This document shows, one piece after another, positions 21,264-30,385 of a stretch of DNA of 34,322 nucleotides (positions are counted from its first letter, which is position 1; the number at the start of each line of letters is the position of its first letter). The notes beneath the pieces were generated by a model. The model searched no databases and had not been told where the DNA came from. It saw nothing but the letters and a program-made list of their open reading frames with translations. Position numbers and translations under genes: made by a program. Source of the stretch: Tulasnella sp. 424 (lineage: Eukaryota; Basidiomycota; Agaricomycetes; Cantharellales; Tulasnellaceae). The DNA lies in assembly GCA_019633425.1 (NCBI GenBank), contig WSUB01000289.1, forward strand, positions 1 to 34,322, in the 5' to 3' direction.

Positions 21264-21733
21264 TTTGGGGACGGTCGTGGGCTTTGCTTTGATGCGCGGC
21301 TGGTGTTGAAAGAAGAAAAAACCGGAGACCCTCGCGGACGGACACGATTCAAACTCCGATCCTTATTATGGCAAAATTCGAACGGTGACTGACGCCAATC
21401 GTTTTCAAAGTTATCACCGTTCGTCACGACACTTCAAATGACTGCTAGCTAGCACTTTGGTGCTCAAGATTTTCAGGTTGACCACATGGGCATCACAAGC
21501 CAAGCGACCATCGTGACGGCGTGACTATTAAGAAACAGTGACACCCCCCAATGCGATCAAGCTGTGACCCCTCTCACGCCGCGCCTCGCAGTCAAAATTC
21601 CCATCATGGCACTCGCTCATTCGGCTTTTCGGCAGTGTATCCACTTTCAGGTGGCCTCATCTCGTGTGGTGACTCGAAACGGACCCTTCTGCAGGCAGTG
21701 GTCGGGCCTTCGTGGTTACGTACGTGACCCTCC

Positions 21734-21950
21734 GCCAACACCCACCCCGACAACCTGCTCGGTCTGCGAACAAAGGTCGAGGGAAAGCCCTACTTGAAGT
21801 GTACGTCGTGCTCCTGAAGCGGAAGTGCTCGTTTAGTAGTAAGTCATCGCTTCCACGTACTTCGTGCGGGGACAGATGTAACGCCTGCCTCTCGCACCAA
21901 CTTCACTGTGGTCAAGACCATCTTTTCAAGCGACGAGTAGGCGTCCGAGG
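21734..21950 (+). pseudogene. Broken 5' copy of the plus-strand zinc-finger gene
   Basis: Corresponds to exon 1 and the first part of exon 2 of the gene at 23647-24478. The start codon and adjoining bases are deleted, a 1-nt deletion breaks the first finger, TGA replaces a Ser codon after TSC, most of intron 1 is lost together with the start of exon 2, and the copy ends at the duplication junction at about 21950. It cannot encode a finger protein. Confidence 0.85.
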
Positions 21951-21971
21951 GTCGCTGGTCATAAGAATATT

Positions 21972-23200
21972 TTACAAGCCTGTAAGGTCGATAACCTCTC
22001 CTGGCGTGAAATAGAGGTCCACGTTAATAGCCTCCTCTTGCTTGACTTTGCGACGCTTGCGCGCAAGGTCGGCTTCAACGTCCTCAACCTTGACACCTTT
22101 CCGTTTAGCAAGAGACGCCACTCGCGTTTTACGTTCTGCCTGTTATTACAGAGATTAAAACGTAGAATCGTTCAGCTCGAGCCTACACGGCGCGGTATAG
22201 TCGAACCGCCGGGACCCACCTCTAGAGCAGCTATTTCAGCTTCCTCCTTTGCCGCGTCTTCGTCCCCATCCCCAGCCTCGTTGTTTGCATCGGCTTCCCC
22301 TTGAGACTGATTCTCAGGATTTGGCATAAATCCTTCAGCTCGAAGGATTCCTGAAACGAAGATATCGTTTTAGATGGTAATGACGGGGGTTGGGATACGC
22401 ATGTTTAAACCTTCAGGCCGATATCGGAGCACAAAAGTTACATGTGGGAGCTTATCAGCATCGGTGAACGGTATTGTTTTAACGAAGGTCCTCGCTTCCG
22501 ATGATTTCCGTTCATCGCCGATCCTTTATTTTGGTGGTTGTTGGGAAGGGGGGATTGGACGGAGTTGAGCAAAGATTGTTGCAAAATCGTTGGGTGGACG
22601 AAAAACCTACTTCGTAACATGGCCCCCAGCTTTTTTCGTCTTCTCGTGGAGTCGCGTTGAAAATGGATCGGCTGGTGCTGGATTCCAATCGAGAGTTGGT
22701 TCGGAAACGATACGCCTCCGGAGAATTTCGATTTTGATGATCCCGGGTTCAGTTGGAATGTTTCTGTCGAGAATGGTATCATCATCTGTGAGAGAGACAT
22801 TACCAAGAAAGTTGTCGTCATTGAAGGCTTTAACAATCGTCTTGACTCCTAACGCACCTGTTGTACTCAACTCAGAAAAGAGAAACGGCCTTTCGTTTTG
22901 CGGTGTAATTCTTTCTCCCGTCTCAATAACCCAAGCTGTTCTGGCAGGGCGAGCGAGCAAGATGCTTCTGGTTCTTGGACCGTCGATGGAGACTTGTCCA
23001 TGTGCAGTATACTCCGTAACGTCGTTTTTCTTCCAGCAAACGAAGTACTCCTTTCCTGGCTCCGACGCAATCCAGCCCGAGGCGGTTTTCGTCTCTTCGT
23101 CGTAGTCTGGTTTATATACCGTTAAAGACCGATCGCCGATACGTATCTGTGCCGAGAATCCCCGGAATGTGAGCTCGTTGATGTCTTGTTCAGCTGGCAT
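21972..23200 (-). CDS. DUF7918-like protein, copy B
   Basis: Exons: 22611-23200, 22411-22523, 22220-22350, 21972-22139; exon lengths and phases are identical to copy A; 333 aa. The core is nearly the same (GFSAQIRIGDRSL, SGWIASEPGKEYFVCWKK, ITPQNERPFLFSELSTTGA). Divergence gathers at about residues 115-175 (KTIVKAFNDDNFLGNVSL against the copy A equivalent) and in the acidic segment. The basic tail keeps LAKRKGVK and ARKRRKVK and ends FTPGEVIDLTGL. An in-frame upstream ATG at 23335 exists but lacks support in copy A. It is divergent from the zinc-finger gene at 23647, with a 446-bp shared upstream region. Confidence 0.85.
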
Positions 23201-23646
23201 TTTGCGGCTGGTGCTGGAAGAAGGGAAAAGGGGATACCCTCGCGGACGGACATGATTTAAACTCCGATCCTTATTATGGCAAAATTCGAACGGTGACTGA
23301 CGCCAATCGTTTTCAAAGTTATCATCGTTCGTCACGACACTTCAAATGACGGCTAGATAGCCCTTTGGTGCTCAAAATTTTCAGGTTGACCCCATGGGCA
23401 TCACAAGCCAAGCGACCATCGTGACGGCGTGACTATCAAGAAACGGTGACACTCCCCCACTGCGATCAAGCTGGACCCCTCTCACGTCGCGCCTCGCAGT
23501 CAAATTCCTATCATGGCACTTCCTCATTCGGCTTTGCGGTAGTGTATCCACTTTCAGGTGGCCTCATCTCGTGTGGTGACTCGAAACGGACCCTTCTGCA
23601 GGCAGTGGTTGGGCATTCGTTGTTACGTACGTGACTCTCCGCCACC
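23201..23646. promoter_or_regulatory. Divergent intergenic region, DUF7918-like B and zinc-finger gene
   Basis: This 446-bp region separates two start codons that face away from each other. Most of it is conserved at 21264-21730, including TTTCAAAGTTATCA, the CATGGGCATCACAAGCC-like stretch and GACCATCGTGACGGCG. Conservation may only reflect recent duplication. A shared bidirectional promoter is inferred from the geometry. Confidence 0.4.
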
Positions 23647-24478
23647 ATGACTGGTTCAACCACACCCACCCCGACAACCTGCTCGGTCTGCGAAACGAAG
23701 GTCGAGGGAAAGCCTTACCTGGAGTGTACGTCGTGCTCCTCGAGCGGAAGCGCTCGTCTAATAGTAAGTCATCGCTTCCACGTGCTTCGGTCCAAGCTAA
23801 CTGGGTTGTGGTGGGCGCTCCAAGTGCCTGCCGTGCGGGGACAGAAGGAAAGCCTGCCTCTCGCACCAACTTCACTGCGGTCAAGATCATCTTTTCAAAC
23901 GGCGGGTAGGCGTCCGAGGGAGATACTCGTGCAATAGATGTCGAGAAACTCTTTCCGGGAGGACGTCATTCAGTTGTCTACTTTGCACGTATGAAGGCGG
24001 GTTCGACTTGGTATGCTACCTCTTGACACCATAAACAATCCTCGCTGTAGTATGCTAACCAGATATCGTACTTAACTAGTGCGAGCCTTGTTACCGTGAT
24101 GACAGCAAACCCTCCCATGAACATAAGATGGCCCGCGTCACCCCGGAGGATGTCATCACTGAGACCCAGGTCGTCCATCTCAAGACCGTGGACCCTGCGT
24201 TCGCTCGATACCGCTGCGACGAGTGCCGTGAACTCATCGAAGGCTTAGTGTTTCACTGCACCACCTGCGGTGGTTCAGGTTATGACGTGGTATGGAATCC
24301 TTCTTAGCTTGGTAAGCGAAAGGAGCGTATGGCTCACACAATCACCTCTCCCTAGTGCGCCAAATGTGCCGAGACGACACGAGCTACATATCTACACGAC
24401 CGATGGGTAGGCATCGCTGCTCACGACTTTGTCGTCATTGACATGCGGCCAAAGAAATCATTGGAAGAGAGGAAATGA
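23647..24478 (+). CDS. Plus-strand triple ZZ-like zinc-finger protein (no SH3)
   Basis: Exons: 23647-23763, 23825-24010, 24080-24289, 24356-24478, all phase 0; 211 aa. The start sits in a strong context (GCCACCATGA). After a Thr/Pro-rich leader come finger a (C12, C15, C28, C31, then C40, C43 and HQLHCGQDHLFKRR), finger b (SCNRC...SCLLC, GGFDL|CEPC, then HEHKM) and finger c (RCDEC, HCTTC, GYDV|CAKC, then RATYLHDRW). The tail is HDFVVIDMRPKKS followed by charged residues. It is homologous to exons 4-7 of G1-G4 and to Z1-Z5, but on the opposite strand; all its introns use GT donors. Its 5' end is copied at 21734-21950 and its last exon at 26923-27045. Confidence 0.9.
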
Positions 24479-25690
24479 GAATTCCCGCTACTCGTTGTAC
24501 CGTACTTCTTGCATTTTAACACAAATTTTACTTGCTTAAATGTCTCAGCGCTACCATCTCAAACTTTGCTCATCAAATTACTGGTGGTCGCTACGATTGT
24601 TCGCCCCAACGCTGACCGATTGTATCAGCTTACGGTGAGAATGCGACGACGCTATTGCGGTTGTTGGTTCAATTGCTTACCAGCGTGAATGTCCCATGGT
24701 TCTCCTTCCTCGGACTCCATCGACGATGCCAGTATGTTGCACGGTCCTCGTCCGCACATTTCGCGCACTTAGAAAGCATCAACAGGATAAGCCCTCCACA
24801 AGGGATATAAAAAAGCAGATGAAACGCACCAGGTCATAACCGGCTCTGCGGCAAGGACTTGACTCATTGCAGCATTTCTCGCAGGACAAAATCAGACCTG
24901 AGACAGGTTCCTTCCAGCACGCGTCACACCAACAACCTGACCCCGCGGGTGCTGGTTGGGAATAGGTGAGGTGACTCTCGGTTATTGTTCCGTCAGGTAG
25001 AACAGGTATCATCCGATGCGGGTGGTTAGCATTCGAGGCTGACGATCTTCCAGGGGAAAAGCATTTTGAACACTGGAAAGTTCCGGGTGGTCAGCGATTC
25101 TCGTAGTCAGGCTATGCGGTTATCCGGAGAAAGTGTCGAGAATATGTCTACTTGCCATGTCAAACCCGCCGGCAAATGGGCAGGTCGGGCATGTATAACA
25201 CGTAGCGTCGTCCAAAGTCATATCGCAGACATTGCACCACCACCGACGGCGACCCGGAGCTACTCGTTTGAAAAGATGGTCGTTTCCACGATTGGCTTGG
25301 TGAGTGACAACGGCCTTCCTCTCGTCTGCGCAAGATAGGCACTGCAGGGCACGGCCTTAGATTCAAGCCCGCCCAGCCCAAGTCCGGACTCACATAAACA
25401 AAAGGGCCCCCATTTAAGGACATGCATTTAGTGCATTGGAGGTGATGCTTCTTCTCTTGGTCTTGCTCACAGAGACGGCAGAGGATAGGCATGGTGAATG
25501 CGAAACCCAAAGAACGGTGAGTGGAACCGACAGATGGAAGGTCGAGGATTTCTCTTTTCCACCGTACTGTTTCAATTTCGCTGAAATATTACCCCCCTCT
25601 GATTTAAACCGGCCTTCTGTTAGAAATGGATATCTGGAGCAGCGTGTTAATGTCGTGGTGGATTTTAGACGTTCCGGCTCCTCAATGGTG
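24296..25690. repeat. Duplication unit carrying Z1
   Basis: Aligns in direct orientation with 26866-28275 and, from its Z-gene 3' flank onward, with 30386-31615. Besides Z1 it includes the last intron and exon of the plus-strand gene. Upstream flanks share CTTCTGTTAGAAATGGATAT-like sequence. Confidence 0.8.
24669..25492 (-). CDS. Z1: short triple ZZ-like zinc-finger protein
   Basis: Exons: 25394-25492, 25156-25341, 24830-25072, 24669-24767, all phase 0; 208 aa. Finger a: MPILCRLC (C5, C8), CTKC (C20, C23), then CLSCADE with THQANRGNDHLFKR. Finger b: WCNVC, CPTC, GGFDM|CSKC, then HPHRM. Finger c: WCDAC, SCEKC plus extra Cys in CCNESSPC, GYDL|CAKC, then RATYWHRRW. Intron 2 starts with GC (ATG|GCAAGT); using the GT a few bases on would break the frame of CSKC. 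The last codons TLVSN overlap a possible donor (CTG|GTAAGC), so a further exon cannot be excluded. An alternative start at 25510 adds six residues not shared by paralogues. Confidence 0.87.
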
Positions 25691-25704
25691 ACGGACGCCT
25701 AAGC

Positions 25705-26830
25705 AAGCTTAGATGAATGGGGTGAACTCAAAGAACGCACTTCTATACAGCTCACAATAGTACAGACCGATTCCTTCGGCAGTCTGTGGCACGTTGGAGA
25801 GGTCAGGGGGACCTACAGTGGGGGGAAGAGAGAATCTCGATCTTACCGTAATAAACTGCCTTAAGGGCGTTAAGACGCGGCCCGGCTTTCGCCGGAGCCT
25901 TACAACATATACAAGGGGGATACAAAGTACATAATCAAGTCCATTCTAAGGGGTTTCGATGCTACTGGCGGGGTGGTGTTCGAGGGGTTTGGAGTGTACG
26001 GGTGAAGTCGTCCAATGGTTCCACCCGGGGGGGGGGAGCTGAGGTAATAGTACTAGTACACATATCTACCGCCCCCCTGCTCCAAAACAAAGGTGTGCGC
26101 TACATCTTATGTTCCTCTTCCGCGTATTTCAGGCACTTGGGTGGAAAATTCAGCCAACAGTAGGGAGCCGAACTTCGGATGCCCACGTACAAGATTACAA
26201 CCCTCTTTTCTACATGAGTGGCATGTGAAATCACATGCATTACACGACAGGATAAACCCTTTGGCGCACACTTTCGATTTCACCTAGCGGCGGAGGGGTA
26301 TGTGAGATGACTCGGCGATATGACCTCTTTGGCTGTTACTGGCACCAGTGGGCGTTCGTGTCGTCTATTAGATTGTGGGGTGCTGTGGGGCGGGCCGCGT
26401 TTGACGCACTGCCAAGTGAATGAGGCATTAACATGAGCGGATGGTAATGAGATGTCAGATGCATTGGACTTGCGGAGTCCTATCCGCCATGAAAGTGTAC
26501 GGCAGGTATAGCAGACCGTGCCATTCAGCTTTACTGAGGATTGATCGCAGGCGTAGCTCTGGCCCGCGGCTAAGGGTGCCACGCACCAAAAAAGGTAATA
26601 TTCTCCTCTATTTGCCTGATGTGCCATAGAAGCCTTTCGGCCGTCGGTGCACTCGGAGCACTAAGGTTTCAATATTTCACCCCCATTCTAATCCGATTTG
26701 CCTCCAAGAACGCATTAACTTGCTTCCATAACGAATCACAAGTTGACGCACTGAGGGCATTCCAGATAAAATCTATTGTTCAGACCCTTGTCGTAAATGT
26801 GGCAGCGCGGGATGTGCATTACGACGAAAG
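25705..26830 (-). pseudogene. Decayed Z5-like zinc-finger gene with an insertion
   Basis: Matches Z5 (33097-33970) piece by piece. Exon 1 (about 26740-26830) starts ATGCACATC instead of ATGCCCATC, has lost the first Cys pair and runs into TGA. Exon 2 (about 26465-26665) keeps HQANRGEYYLF but loses Cys residues and reads a stop before the GC-type donor. Exon 3 (about 26185-26425) lacks the SVEP-AKG region. Exon 4 is split: its end lies at 25705-25795 and its start at 26091-26140, with about 295 bp of foreign sequence between. It is clearly non-functional. Confidence 0.85.
25797..26090. mobile_element. ~295-bp insertion, possible solo LTR or MITE
   Basis: Interrupts a Z5-like exon between GTGGCACG and AAAGGTGTGCGC, which are nearly adjacent in intact Z5. 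Its ends are inversely related: TTGGAG...CAGGGGG on the left and CCCCCCTG...CTCCAA on the right. It contains AATAAA, a GC-rich hairpin (CCGGCTTTCGCCGG) and a run of ten G at about 26027-26036. No clear target-site duplication could be fixed, so the class stays open. Confidence 0.4.
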
Positions 26831-26922
26831 TCGCTCAGGCCAACGGAAAACGAGGTGATGGAAAGTCTCCTTGGCTTGGTAAGCGAAAGAAGTGTATGGC
26901 TCACACATTCACCTCTCCTTAG

Positions 26923-27045
26923 TGCACCAAATGTGCTGAGACGACACGAGCTACATATCTACGCGACCGATGGGGAGGTATCGCTGCTCACGACTTTGTC
27001 GTCATTGTCATGCGGCCGAAGAAATCAGCGGAAGCAAAGAAATGA
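26923..27045 (+). pseudogene. Orphan last exon of the plus-strand zinc-finger gene
   Basis: A 41-codon copy of exon 4 of the gene at 23647-24478, with its acceptor (TCCTTAG) and stop kept. It reads CTKCAETTRATYLRDRWGG and ends with PKKSAEAKK. Earlier exons are absent: upstream lies the decayed Z5-like gene. The His of the L-H-D-R-W motif has become Arg. It was carried along in the duplication that created Z2. Confidence 0.85.
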
Positions 27046-27234
27046 TGATCTCCGCTACTCGTTGTATCAACATTCTTTCACTTTAACACAAATTAAACCT
27101 GGTAAAATGTCTTGGCACCACTACCCCAAACCCTCCTCGTCGAGATTGTATGGGTCGCTATGACTGTTTGCCCCAAAGCTGGCCGATTAGCGGTTTAGGG
27201 TGAGAATGCGACGACGCTATTGCGTTTGTTAATT

Positions 27235-28051
27235 TCAATTGCTTACCAGCGTGAATGTCCCGTGGCTCTCTTTCCTTGGCCCCCATCGATGATGCAAGTA
27301 CGTGGCGCGGTCCTCGTCCGCACATTTCGCACACTTGGGAGCGTCAACAGAATAAGGCCTCCAAGGATCATGTAAAACGCAGATGGAACGTACCACATCA
27401 TAACCGGCTTTGCCACAAGGGCTTGACGGATTGCAGCAGTTGTCGCAAGACAAGATCAGCCCTGCGACATCTTCCTTTCCGCAGGCGTCACACCAGCAGC
27501 CTGACCCCGCGGATGTTAGTCGAGAATGAGTGAAGTGGCTCTGGGTTATGGTTCCATCAGGTAGAACAAGTATCATCCGATGCGGGTGGTTTGGATTCGA
27601 GCCCGACCTCCCAGGGGAAGCGCATTTTAAACACTGAAAGGTTCAGCGGTTAGCGATCTTGTATTTCGAAATATTCAATTATCTTGCGTAGAGGTTGGAA
27701 TAATATGTACTCGCCATGTCAAATCCCCCGGCACAAGGGCAAGCTGGGCAAGTATAGCAGGTAGTGCCATTCAAAGTGGCATTGCAAACGTCACAGTACC
27801 ACCGACGACCAGGTGCGGGTACTCGTTTGAAAATATGATCGTTTCCACGGTTGGCTTGGTGTGCGACAATGGCGCTCCTCTCATCCGCGCACCCTACGCA
27901 CTGTCGGGTCCACTAAGCTTAGCATCAAATCGGCTCGCAAGTCCGGACTCACATAAACAAATGGGTCTCCATTGAAGCACATACACTTGGTACATTCGAA
28001 GTAATAGTCCCTTTCTAAGTCTTCTTCACAGAGATAGCAGATAATGGGCAT
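27235..28051 (-). CDS. Z2: short triple ZZ-like zinc-finger protein
   Basis: Exons: 27953-28051, 27715-27900, 27394-27633, 27235-27333, phase 0 throughout; 207 aa. Finger a: MPIICYLCEED, ECTKC, CVGCADE, AHQANRGNDHIFKR. Finger b: YCDVC, CPAC, GGFDM|CLKC, HPHRM. Finger c: WCDACGKED, SCDNC with CCNPSSPC, GYDV|CAKC, RATYLHHRW. The family carries a conserved middle stretch, VLPDGTITQSH, between fingers b and c. Intron 2 has a GC donor (ATG|GCGAGT). It is closest to Z1 and Z3. As in Z1 the last codons (TLVSN) overlap a GTAAGC donor-like site. Confidence 0.87.
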
Positions 28052-28275
28052 GGCGAATCAGAATCGGTGAGGGGTATCGATGGAAGGTCGATGATTCTCT
28101 TTCCGCGATTCTGGCCTCGTGCAAGAGGAAGATCCACCGGAGGTTCGAATTCGCCGCACTGTTATTTCTCTCAGATCTCATCGTTCAGCACCCTTCTATT
28201 AGAAATGGATATGGGGTGCTGTGTCCTAACGTTGTAGTGGACTGTGGACGCGTTCTTTACTGGTGAGGGAAGACT

Positions 28276-28714
28276 GCTCGGTGCACGGTACCAGCAACCG
28301 CGACCCTCCCCTTTCCGCCCCAATCACTGGAGCAAGGAAGATGCCGACCTATCTCCCTGAGGACAACTTGAAATCCTGGAGCTCGTAAAACCTCGCACAC
28401 GTGGCCATTTGAACATCATGGCCCTCAACCAAGGCTTCAGGTTCCCGAAGCGGGAGTCGAAATCAAAATCCCCGACTCTACGTAGTAGGAGGGTTGGACG
28501 GCCCGTTTCGGTGGCCATCAATTCCCACCCCGTGTTTGTATTGGTCAGCATTCTCGTCCCGAAGGTACTCCGGGTTCACATCCCCACCCCTCGCTCCACG
28601 TGGGTCGCTTGTTAAGATTTATAACAGTAGATCTACGTATTCCACTATTCGGTCTTCGTCTGTAATTCGAATACTGAAGGTCCGCCGAGCGGACGGTGAG
28701 AAAGAAAGCCATCT
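28276..28714. other. Z2 upstream region, no gene seen
   Basis: The first part still resembles the region upstream of Z3 (about 31615-31715, e.g. GACCTATCTCCCTGAG against GGCCTATCTCTCTGAG). The remainder shows only unsupported short frames on both strands. Confidence 0.4.
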
Positions 28715-29640
28715 GTGACTTGAAAGCCGCTCGCCACGATAAGCTCCGCTCTTTGCCTGCGCTTGCCAATCTTTTCGAGTTGAGTCTTACCCTCAACCTG
28801 ACGGGTTTAATGCGCTGTAGTTCTGCATTCTTTTATGGTATCTCGACATTCAATGTCTAGCGGGTGCGATTCGGCTTTGAAGCACAATCATATTCCATGA
28901 TTTGCGCTTGGTAATGATTTGTGTAGGGGTTCACTACCCGACAGGTTTGCGGAGCTGACTTTCGTTGAGGAAATGGTGTGCTATTGGTCGGACCACAGCC
29001 CCTGCTTCAAGGTTATTCTCGACATCAACCAAGCTTTCGGACCCGAATCCCCTCGACTTTCACGGCAACAAGTGTGCTCATGAAATGAATGTTGCCCCTA
29101 CAACTGGTGTCTTGCCTCGCACTCCTGTGGATATAACTCTCCATTGCCTTGTTGGACCTGACACACTAAAAAAGAAAATGCTCCCGAGTCGATATTCGAT
29201 ATGGAAAACTAAGATGTGGGCCTTTTCAAGTCTAGTTCAACGAAAAAAGAACAACCGACTGCTCAATGAATTTCGGTACGTGTCAAAACCTGATCAGTAT
29301 GGAGAAGATGATATCACTCCTGGACTTGCTGACTCCGCTATAGTGGACGGGGAGCTCAATCCTAAGGATGTTTTTGATGAGGAAACGGCTGGGATTGAAG
29401 CATATCTTGCTACATCCGTATGTCACAATGAGCCTGGTGAGGACCCCCTGAATCCGAAATCTTTTGTCGAGCTCATGATTGGTGTGTCGGATTGGAGGGT
29501 GACAAGATTCTTGTACGTTTAAGGTGTCTGCTTTGCAATCATTCGTGTGTAAAGTGGATTACTGTCCTGACCTTGGCCACCGGCCCGCTCGAGAGTCGGG
29601 GATTGGTGCGTGCACCGCTACGATCCCATTCAGGCGGAGT
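28715..29640 (+). mobile_element. Helitron-like relic with DUF6570-type coding region
   Basis: An ORF at 28965-29522 (185 codons) reads FHGNKCAHEMN, VLPRTPVDI, LVGPDTLKKKML, KTKMWAFSSL, DITPGLADSAIVDGE and FDEETAGIEA. The order (HGN-x-CAH, then LPRTP, then VGP, then KxxxWAF, then a PGL/FDEETAG tail) is that of the DUF6570-type region preceding the Helitron_like_N and PIF1 helicase parts of fungal Helitron proteins, as I remember that family. Upstream, VEEMV is kept but a 2-nt deletion relative to 2150-2620 shifts the frame. No helicase or Rep motif follows, so it is a fragment. Ends were set by comparison with the shorter copy. Confidence 0.55.
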
Positions 29641-30385
29641 TTGAAACTACCCGGACCTGGAGCGTTTCATCAATCTGTCGCCCCATGTGGCCCGCGCACA
29701 AATGTATGGTGTCCGGTGTTTCTCTAATCGATATAGAAATATTATGGGAAGCGGGCTGTTTCTGCCTTCGTAGCCTTTCGTTGGTATCCGACTGGTCCTT
29801 AGTGACGGGCCATGCACTCGAAACGCGCATCACAATGAAATCGTGAGATGCCTTCGTGGGATTCCTTTATGCTGAGACTATGTAGCTCTTTCTTCGTCGG
29901 CGCATTTAGGACACTTGAGTGAGGAGACCAAGCCAGCACCGGGTTAAGTAACCGAGGGTTCGTAACGAATAGCCGGATCGACGGAAACTATTGCATCCCG
30001 GATTATATTAGACTCCGCCTCGCATACCATATATAAATCCTACTATAAATCCATTAAGGGCTACAGCGCGACACGCATCGCACGAGAACTTCCCGTTGGT
30101 GATTGATTGTAGGCACAGCTCAGGCCCGGAGGCGCTACACGCCGAAAGATATGACCTTCTCCTCTTTTTGCGTGATGGGCGATAGAATCCTTTCGCTCGT
30201 CGGTATACTCAGAGAACTAAGGTTTTAATATTCAGGTTGAACCCCCATTCTACTAGCATTCGCTAGTCTTCCTAGCCAGACTGATAGCAATTTCCGGGGG
30301 GGGGGGCGTAGGTTTGTTACCGCTATTGACCTGGAATGAGCGAACGAACCACCGTCGAAGTTAACGCACTGAGTACATTCTACCG
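29640..30385 (-). pseudogene. Chimeric zinc-finger relic (Z4-like 3' part, Z5-like 5' part)
   Basis: 29640-29850 matches the 3' flank of Z4 (31770-31990). 29850-30110 matches Z4 exon 4 and the end of exon 3 (e.g. ACACTTGAGT, then CGCATCGCACGAGAACTTCCCGTTGGTGA). At about 30110 it switches to Z5-like exon 2 (AGGCACAGCTCAGGCC, GATGGGCGATAGAA), and 30335-30385 matches Z5 exon 1. The frame is broken in each piece, and a run of eleven G lies at 30296-30306. Homology to the Z3 3' flank starts at about 30386. This is a product of unequal exchange, now decayed. Confidence 0.75.

Larger units (their letters stand above)
20025..21950. repeat. Tandem duplication unit with DUF7918-like copy A
   Basis: Direct repeat of about 21961-23915 (shift about 1,938 bp). 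It holds the whole DUF7918-like gene, its upstream region and the first part of the divergent zinc-finger gene. The right junction falls just after the shared GTAGGCGTCCGAGGG. Confidence 0.88.
21961..23915. repeat. Tandem duplication unit with DUF7918-like copy B
   Basis: Direct-repeat partner of 20025-21950. The sequence continues past 23915 into the intact zinc-finger gene, so this unit keeps the ancestral right-hand context and the left unit is the truncated derivative. Confidence 0.85.
26866..28275. repeat. Duplication unit carrying Z2
   Basis: Direct-repeat partner of 24296-25690, about 2.57 kb away. The left junction joins the decayed Z5-like copy directly to the last intron of the plus-strand gene. 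Confidence 0.8.

Noticed and set aside
21340..21385. GATTCAAACTCC stretch resembling part of a tRNA
   Set aside because: The paralogous place at about 23250 has TTTAAAC, and no cloverleaf fits in either copy.
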